Shown here: in pieces, positions 57,330-64,000 of the stretch
Layout of the letters: each line of letters opens with the position of its first letter
How positions within the stretch are numbered: the first letter of the stretch is position 1
Assembly (NCBI RefSeq): GCF_051401765.1
Contig: NW_027480432.1
Span: 13,410,501-13,474,500 of the forward strand
DNA length: 64,000 nucleotides
Origin: Calliopsis andreniformis
Lineage: Eukaryota > Arthropoda > Insecta > Hymenoptera > Andrenidae
Direction: 5' to 3'
Notes under the pieces: generated by a model
The model's input: the letters and a program-made list of their open reading frames with translations, nothing else
Told to the model about the DNA's origin: nothing
The model's database searches: none
Program-made: the position numbers and the translations under genes

Positions 57330-57400
57330 GGAAGTATTGTTCGAGAGAAGTCTCTGGAAGAAGCATTGTCTTTAATATGTTCCGCGAGACTTCTTTGAAT
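57330..57400. repeat. Single hairpin unit related to the arrays
   Basis: GAAGTCTCTGGAAGAAGCATT, then ATGTTCCGCGAGACTTCTTT; the ends pair as GAAGTCTC with GAGACTTC. Confidence 0.65.
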
Positions 57401-57807
57401 ATGAAAATGGGAATCACTTTTCTGGCATGAGGAGGATATTCGTCATAACTAAAAAAATTGGCATTTATTCATAATTAATACTTTCGTCATTAGGATGTGG
57501 AAATTTCATAACGAATATGCTAGTCATAATACAAAACGCCGTCACTTCTTCATGACAAGTATATTCGTCACTAGAACATTGTACATTTCTCGCATAGCGA
57601 GTATAGTCATCTTAATAAAAGGGAAGCTCTTAGAAAGATACTAGTAGAAAGAAAGGTACTACAATTTCCGTTCCCATTTTGTACTATATATCAATTTATA
57701 ATCAGTTTATTTCTCTTTTTAATTGGCTTTCGAATTGTGTACTTATTCCCTGTTTTTATTTTATACATATGTATACATATATACATTTTATTTTAGTTTC
57801 TTATGAG
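57401..57807. other. Unassigned AT-rich DNA
   Basis: Includes GTCATAAC-type short repeats at 57440-57610. Nothing else seen. Confidence 0.5.
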
Positions 57808-59043
57808 GGTCGTCTGAAAAGTTTTGAACCTAACATGGAAACAAGTATTTTTTCGGCCAAATGTAGTTTTATTTTTCAACATAACTTCCTTTTAAGTCAG
57901 TACACTTTTCCCAGCTATACTCTAACGTTTTTAACCCTTCCAAGTAGTAGTTCGCGTCTTGCTCCGCAAAATAGGCATTTACGTATGCGATGACCTCCTC
58001 GTTCGATGAAAATTTCTGTCCTGCAAGCAAAACTTTAAGCTTAGGAAACAGGAAAAAGTCGTTGGGGACTAGATCTGATGAATACGGTGGGTGGTCAACC
58101 AATTTGAAGTGCAATTCATGAATTTTGGCCGTGGTGACCGCTGAAGTGTGAACAGGCTTGATGGAACAGCACTTTCTTCTTCTACAAATGCGGCCGTTTT
58201 TTTGCAATTTCCGCATTCAGCTTATCAAGTAATGATGCGTAATACGCTCTTGTTATTGTTTTACGTTTTTCAAGATCGTCGATGAATAGAATTCCGTGAC
58301 TATCCAAAAAAGCAGTCGTCATCACCTTCCCGGCTGATGGAACCGTCTTCGTCTTTTTCGGAGCAGGTTCACCCCTTGTAGTTCACTGTTTTGATTGTTC
58401 TTTTGTCTCAGGAGTATAGTGATGGATCCAGATTTCATCGACAGTAATGAATCGACGCAAAAAATTTGACTCATTTCGCTTAAACAACTCCAATAGGGCC
58501 TTGAACATATTCATTCATATGCGTTTTTGGTCCGAAGTGAGCAAGCGCGACAACCCAACGGACGGATAGTTTACGCATGTCCACTTCTTCAGTCAATATA
58601 TGACAAATGCATTCTTTCGATATACACAGAGCCTCTGCTATCTCTCTAACCCTGATTCGACGGTCGTTCAATACCATTTGACGAACATTTTCGATGTTGT
58701 CAGGAGTGATTGCAGTTTTTGGCCATCCCAAACGCTTATCATCAGCCAAGCTGGTACGACCACGATGACAAATGATGGGGCGGAGTCGCCGTAAAGAGTG
58801 TCCAACTCGGTTTTGATTTGCCTTTCAAATGCAAAAATTTTATCACGGCACGATATTCGATTCTTTCCATTTTTATAAAAATACTGACATGGACTGACAC
58901 AAACGATTGTCAAGCAACAACTGCGCGTCCAAAATGCCTGAAATTTTCATAGGCATCTTACAACGCATATACCATTGTAGTACCAGAATAGTTTTAAAAA
59001 GTAACGCCACTTTATGTTGAGGCGCAATATTTTTCAGACGACC
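57808..59043 (-). mobile_element. Mariner element, inactive
   Basis: 1.24 kb with inverted ends GGTCGTCTGAAAA (left, + strand) and TTTTTCAGACGACC (right), TA at 59044-59045. On the left the TA is separated from the repeat by TGAG, so that tip is slightly altered. The transposase is on the minus strand with several frameshifts. Confidence 0.88.
57870..58913 (-). pseudogene. Mariner transposase, broken
   Basis: Successive minus-strand frames show KTELDTLYGDSAPSF (N-terminal HTH region), KTAITPDNIENVRQMVL, REIAEALCISKECICHILTE and MRKLSVRWV. The first catalytic Asp is in FITVDEIWIHHYTPETKEQS, followed by LDSHGILFIDDLEKRKTIT-type sequence and HPPYSSDLVPNDFFLFPKLK with the third Asp. The second Asp block, normally HQDNAP, reads HQACSH, so the Asp is deleted. 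At least four frame changes. D,D34D-type mariner. Confidence 0.92.
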
Positions 59044-59045
59044 TA

Positions 59046-59676
59046 CGTATATATATTTTTATAAATTTTACAAAATTTTGCAGAAACATTTCCAATCTGA
59101 GTAAAAGCAGCAGAGAAAGAGAATTTTATTATGAATAATAATTTTAGTACTAAAATATTAAATTTATTTACAGATACAATATTTTTATATTTTTTACACA
59201 TTTTATCTGACTTTTTGTTAAAATATTTAAACAATAGAATTAAACAGTAGGATTTTTTGTGGTACTATGAAATTTATAGAAATTTTTTTAAATTTTAGTC
59301 AATATTCAAAACTGAAATAAATTTTTAACCCCTTTGATTGCCGATTATGTGATAATTAGTAATTATTGAACATAAAATTAAATAGCGTAGCACTCAGCGT
59401 TTTACTATGTCTGACTACTTTTCAAGTTAAAACGGCACTAGCAAAGCATTAATTTTTAGTGTATATAATACATGTGCTAAACGTATAATAGACTTTTGTT
59501 ATAAATATTTATAATATATTTTCAACGATAAAACAGCAACTGAATTAAACAAGTAGTAAATTAGTTCGTTTATTAAAGTATGTATGTATTAAATGTTGTA
59601 TAAAATAGATTAATACAGTATAGTTTTAAGTGAGGACGGCAGAAATTGTAGTCTACGTACATGCATTCAGTAACTG
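59046..59676. other. AT-rich intergenic DNA
   Basis: Nothing recognised. Confidence 0.55.
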
Positions 59677-60290
59677 TACGAAAGAAATCTCGTGAAATGC
59701 ATTACAAGCAATGCTTTTTAGAGAATTTCTTTCGGAACTTGAGTAGTGAACCTATTAGTATTGTTTTGAAAAAAGTCTCGTGGAAACTAATAGAAGCAAT
59801 GCATTCCAAATGATTTCTCTTAAAATACGACCTTCACTCTTCTTGTTTCGAAAGATATCTCGCGAAGGGGTAAGGATTAAAGATTAAGAGACAGTGCTTT
59901 CTACGAGACTTCTCTTGGAATACAAATGATAATGTCTTTCTATGCGTAAAAGTCTCATGGAATGCATTAGAGGCATTGCATTCTACGAGACTTCTTTAAG
60001 GACATCAAAAGTACCTATCTTTTTCTTTACAATTTTTGCCTCGAAAAAAAGCTTGTTGAATGCATTAGAAGCAATGCAATCCAAAGTACTCTTTCGCGAC
60101 TCGAACAGATCTTATTTTCAGTGCCATGAAAAATGTCTCGTAACATTAGAAGTCATGCTTTCCACGATACTTCTGAGACGCAAATAGATCATGTTTGTTT
60201 TAACTAAATACAATGAAATATCTTTTGAAGTAGTAATGTTATGAAAAAGATATTTCTACAGAAGTTGCTTGTTATGGAAGTAGACATTCT
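59677..60290. repeat. Tandem hairpin-unit repeat, array 2
   Basis: Six or seven diverged units with a period of about 85-95 bp. The best unit (59950-59994) reads GTCTCATGGAATGCATTAG then GCATTGCATTCTACGAGACT and folds into a near-perfect stem. Others retain one or both of the AGTCTCGTGGAATGCATT / ATGCATTCCACGAGACTTCT halves. Non-coding. Confidence 0.75.
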
Positions 60291-60805
60291 CTAGCAGAAA
60301 TATTTTTTCTATACGTAAAATAATCATGGCGATGTAAATATCAACTTTTTCTTTATGTAGAAGTCACTATTTTTTATTTCGGAATCTTATTCTGCGTCGA
60401 AACACGAACGATGTTACCGAAAACATTTCCTTGTGTCACCTCTATTTTTTAATATATTTAGAGGAACAACTAGTGAATTATTGATTTTTCAATCAATCTT
60501 AATTTGAATTCTGTCGATTTTAAAAGAAATGACCAGAGAGAAGTTGTTTATTCTATCCGCATAACGCTCTTGAAAATTTTTCATAAGTTTTTATTAACTT
60601 TCGCTTTCTACTGTTAATGACAATGATGAAAATTATAAAAAAAGTTACAGAGTTTTATGCGGAGAAACTAAACAATTTTTATCTCTTGCAATTTTTCTTT
60701 AAAATCAATAAGATTTAAGTTCAAGCAATTGAAAAATGAATAATATTGCAGTAATTTTTTTAAAGAAATTAAATCGATAGAAAATTCTGAAACAGTGCCA
60801 GAGCT
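60291..60805. other. AT-rich intergenic DNA
   Basis: Nothing recognised. Ends at the TTAA (60806-60809) of the next element. Confidence 0.55.
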
Positions 60806-60809
60806 TTAA

Positions 60810-61560
60810 GAGGGTACGATCAGATATGTCAGAGCGGCGACATTACCGACAAAATTAGGCAAAAACAGGGGTTTACGGCCTGACACTTTTCGTCCTTATA
60901 TGAAATGATTTTAAACTGGGAATGGGTTCATTCGAAAGAAAACAGTTCAATGCAGCGCAGTCAACTCGCGATTTAACGAAATTCTACTGATATTTAGTAA
61001 TACGAGTGTTGTAAAGTAGAGCAAAAATCTACCATTGACAGCTATGGAAATTTAAGCATTTTTATGTAATTTAGAGAGTGTTTTGAACGAAATCGCGAGT
61101 TGACTGCGCTGCGTTATACTTTTTTATATCGAATGAACCCTTTCCCAGTTCAAAATGTTCTCATACAAGGACGAAAAGTGTCAGGCCGTAAAACCATACC
61201 ACAGTATTCCTTTTGGCTCGAATATCGATAAAACGGAGCAAAAAATGTGACAAACTTAGTTGGGCTTTTGCGAACCAGGCGGCGCCTAATTTGAAAGACT
61301 GCCGATGTGGAATCGGAATCTGTGATACCCAAATTAACGATGCGAGTTACTGAAAATTTCCCCCTCCACTACACACACCACCTTAGGAGTCGCGTGTACG
61401 TGAGCTCGGCGCTTCGGGCCACTCCGGCCATATTCAAAAAGTCAAAAGAGAACGCAAGTGTAAAGTGAACCTTAGTCTCTCGCTCTTTAAATACTGTCCC
61501 AGTTGCCAACAAACGACACAAACCGCGCGCGATATTTTCATTTGCCCAGACATATTTACG
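60810..61560. mobile_element. Diverged copy of the 9.9 kb TTAA-target element
   Basis: Begins TTAA then GAGGGTACGATCAGATATGT. It follows, in inverse orientation, the right part of 9927-11018: GTCAGxGCGGxGACATTACxGACAAAATTAGGC, the central inverted repeat, CAGGCGGCGCCTAAT and the CCCCCTCCACTACACAC block. The far end is not found, so this is a truncated old copy. Confidence 0.75.
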
Positions 61561-62248
61561 AAAGCCCGAGAAGACAAGAATACGGAGCCCGTCTTTTGCT
61601 ATCATGCAGGTTCAAATCTGTGACTTTTTTATTTTATACATAATTTTTAGTAGCTTTTTAACTTTAGAATTCCTCGCTTCATACATTACTTCATTTATAA
61701 AATACTGTAGAAAATATAATTCATATTTTAGCCACACAGATAGCCATAAAACACAGTTGCATCGTTCTCATTTTTTTACAACCAGTCTTTTATGGAATGA
61801 AATAATAATTTGAGTCATAATAATATAAAATCAAATTTATATAAAGATTGGAATTGTATATTAAAATTACTTGTAAAATAAAAAACAAGTTGCAGGTTTG
61901 AACGGGATCCGAACTCGATCAATGGTAAAGACATAGATGACAGGTATAGGATCCGTGCATCTTGACGTTCATTTCATTACGGTTACGAGGTGAGATTGTG
62001 AGATCCTATACACGTCTGATGTCAGTTACATTGTGTATAATGAAGAAATAAATGCAGTAGATCACATGTATGTATATTCAAAACAGTCGTGTGCGTTTGG
62101 ATACACCACGAGACATGCATAGGGAATTGCAATATCTCAATACCGTCGATTAGCTGTTGCGATTTCGAGTAACACTCGGTCATGTTCGGCTCGTGTCGCA
62201 TATCGCATCGCTCGCTCCTAACCTAGCGCGTTACCACTTATGTATACA
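61561..62248. other. Unassigned
   Basis: Nothing recognised except a tRNA-like B-box hint near 61900, which is rejected separately. Confidence 0.5.
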
Positions 62249-62250
62249 TA

Positions 62251-62753
62251 CAGGGTGTCCCGCGTAACACACAAAAAAAAACACAAAATTAAAAAAGTGT
62301 TTACATGTCATTTGCATGGTATAAGGGGGGAAATTTATTGGCTATAACAAATTATCTTTTAGATTATTATTTTCAAAGATATGATAATCAAGTTTAGTTT
62401 TTCAAATAGAACTATATACTATTTTTCAAATCATTTTGTAGTACGTTTCAAGATAAATTTAACGACATAGAAATTATGTATCTATTTTCAAATGGTTTTC
62501 GAGATATTGGATACGAAAGTTTAGTGTTTTTCAGCACAGGAAAACCTGCTCGAGTAGAGAGCACCGGAGGAAATCTCGCCTACGCGTCAAGTGCCACATG
62601 CCATACATTGTTCCTTGAAACCAATACGGGAGGGTCTGCTGCAGGAACAGTAGGCCCAAATTCTGGAAATGGTTTTCCTGTGAACCTGACTATCATATCT
62701 TTGAAAATAATAATTTGAAAGATAATTTCATCTAGCCAATAGATTTTTTCCTG
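62251..62753. mobile_element. TA-flanked foldback element starting CAGGGTGTCCC
   Basis: TA at 62249-62250, then CAGGGTGTCCCGCGTAACAC. The right side lacks about 85 bp of the tip. Inner arms pair well: 62330-62400 (TTTATTGGCTATAAC..) with 62690-62750 inverted. An 80-codon frame inside is repeat-derived. Confidence 0.65.
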
Positions 62754-62767
62754 TATATGTGTAGATA

Positions 62768-63200
62768 CAGTAATGTTGCCGACGAGAGCTGTTTCGTCTA
62801 CGCGGACGAGAGCCGCGGTCTATCCCCACTACCTCGTATGATGTGTGCATCCGTGTAACCAATTCTTGGAACCATCGCGTACGAACTCGATACCCCAGAA
62901 CAAGGCGGCCATAAAAAACAAAGATAGCATTAAGGATTTAAATAGGAAAAGTTGAAGTTTCTTATTCGTAAACAGATTTTCACGCACGTAACACCAGTAA
63001 ATTCCTTGTGCTCTCCCGATGAAAACGATATTAAACACGAAAGGATTCCGATTATTTATAACATACATAAAACTTGATTTATAGAAAGAAAGGTCATGCT
63101 CATTTACGTATACAGTAATGCTACAGACGAGAGCCGTGCTCGGGTCTCGTAACGGCTCTTGTTCGTGCGAACGAAACGGCCCTCGATCGTATTATTACTG
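62768..63200. mobile_element. Short copy of the CAGTAATG foldback family
   Basis: Starts CAGTAATGTTGCCGACGAGA, ends TTACTG, TA on both sides. 62768-63105 matches the left arm of 681-1804 closely. A second start (CAGTAATGCTACAGACGAGA at 63111) near the right end suggests a small nested or duplicated tip. Confidence 0.78.
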
Positions 63201-63318
63201 TATTTAGAATCCAACGATCCTAACCACACCTAACTCAAAATATACATACACACATACATATATATATATTAATATTTCTATTTAAAATTGGTTTGAGTTT
63301 CATTAGTATCTACTTATA

Positions 63319-64000
63319 CAGTATGTCCCACGAAATACTGGACAGTCGATTATTTCGTAACCTGTTAAAGATACCAAAAAAGTTTTTATATGAAATTGAA
63401 TGGCAAGAGGGGGCTGATTTATTGGCCATAACAATTTTTTTTTATCATTATTGTTTACAGAGATATGAAAGTTAAGTTTGGTTTTTTAAATGGGATTATA
63501 TATCTTTTGTTTGATTAATAGATAGTACGATTCAAGACGAATTCAGCAAACATTAATGTATACATCTTTTTTCAAATAGTTTTTAAGATATTACGCATAA
63601 AAGTTTACTGATTTTCGGTGGAAGATTTAGGCCTGCCGTTCCTACCACAGTCTCTTCGTATCAGTTTCAAGAGGCACGGTTTAACACGTTCGACGCGCGA
63701 CAGGGTAGATCTATCGAGTTGAGCCCGTTTCCCCGGAGAATTATTGACCCGGCGGTGCTGCCGCGCGCTAGCATACAATCGGACAAACCTTTTTCGACCA
63801 CTTTTTTACCCCCGCACGCAACGTGTTAACCCGTAGCATCTTAAGTGTGGTCGAGAGTCGAGACTCCCTACTGTGCTTCCTGGCTCGCAGATTTTCTTCC
63901 ACTGAAAATCAGTAAACTTTTACGCGTAATATCTTAAAAACTATTTGAAAAAAGGTGTATACATTAATGTTTGCTGAATTCGTCTTGAAACGTACTATCT
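63319..64000. mobile_element. Foldback element running off the window
   Basis: TA then CAGTATGTCCCACGAAATAC. 63521-63637 and 63888-64000 are inverted copies (GATAGTACGATTCAAGACGA at one end, its partner at the other), centre near 63760. The right tip lies beyond 64000. Confidence 0.75.
63685..63825. mobile_element. 141-bp TTAA-target MITE
   Basis: TTAA at 63681-63684 and 63826-63829. Inverted ends CACGTTCGACGCG and, from the right, CACGTTGCGTGCG. It sits in the loop of the surrounding foldback element. Confidence 0.78.

Noticed and set aside
61880..61960. Possible tRNA-like B box (minus strand GAGTTCGGATCCCG)
   Set aside because: No A box at proper spacing, no cloverleaf and no terminator.
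62476..62718. 80-codon frame with Gly/Ala/Ser-rich middle
   Set aside because: Lies between the arms of a foldback element with no promoter or domain.
1..64000. CRISPR arrays, prokaryotic operons, Shine-Dalgarno sites or riboswitches
   Set aside because: The window is animal nuclear DNA; no regularly spaced direct repeats with unique spacers were seen.

Overview
This is eukaryotic, AT-rich nuclear DNA from an insect, with introns, polyadenylation signals, tRNA-derived repeats and a dense mixture of metazoan transposable elements. BEL/Pao, CsRn1-type and gypsy LTR elements, a Jockey-like LINE, a Penelope fragment, Tc1/mariner, TTAA-target and hAT-like elements are all present. A hymenopteran, perhaps an ant, would fit the mixture, but nothing in the window proves the order.

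The one host gene I can identify is the CCR4-NOT deadenylase CNOT6/CNOT6L (Drosophila twin) on the + strand. Its penultimate coding exon is 19549-19688 and its last coding exon is 54390-54466. They are separated by a 34.7 kb intron that splits the codon for the Asp of the catalytic SDH motif. Almost everything between them is layered transposon debris. I found no earlier twin exons in 1-19548.

Layout. 1-2137: a TA-flanked foldback element (681-1804). 2143-9384: a nearly complete BEL/Pao retrotransposon on the minus strand with 617-bp LTRs, GTAAC target duplications and a tRNA-Tyr primer site, killed by two stops and one frameshift. 9.4-12.9 kb: a dispersed repeat, a 1.1 kb TTAA element and Copia remnants. 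13.0-18.6 kb: a Jockey-like LINE on the minus strand split by two TTAA-target insertions, one of them a 3.6 kb nested palindrome. 22.2-26.4 kb: a decayed gypsy element (A) on the minus strand with a solo LTR inside its gag. 27.0-28.7 kb: Penelope GIY-YIG, Tc1 and a second DDE transposase fragment. 28.95-34.26 kb: gypsy B on the + strand. 34.9-35.7 kb: a compact three-exon gene on the opposite strand with a TATA box, intact splice sites and a polyA signal, encoding an unrecognised 78-residue protein. 35.7-41.7 kb: tRNA-like SINEs, a Tc1 scrap and a TA foldback element with a matching empty site elsewhere in the window. 42.0-47.3 kb: a CsRn1-clade element on the minus strand with a tRNA-Trp primer site and a canonical -1 slippery site. 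49.0-53.0 kb: gypsy C on the minus strand, interrupted by a hAT-like element that itself holds a solo LTR and a foldback element. 54.4-64 kb: the end of twin, arrays of hairpin-forming repeats, a dead mariner, and several TA- and TTAA-type miniature elements, the last running off the window.

Most mobile coding regions carry visible inactivating lesions. The two regions most worth new work are the antisense spliced gene at 35.0-35.7 kb and the hairpin-unit arrays at 56.4-60.3 kb.
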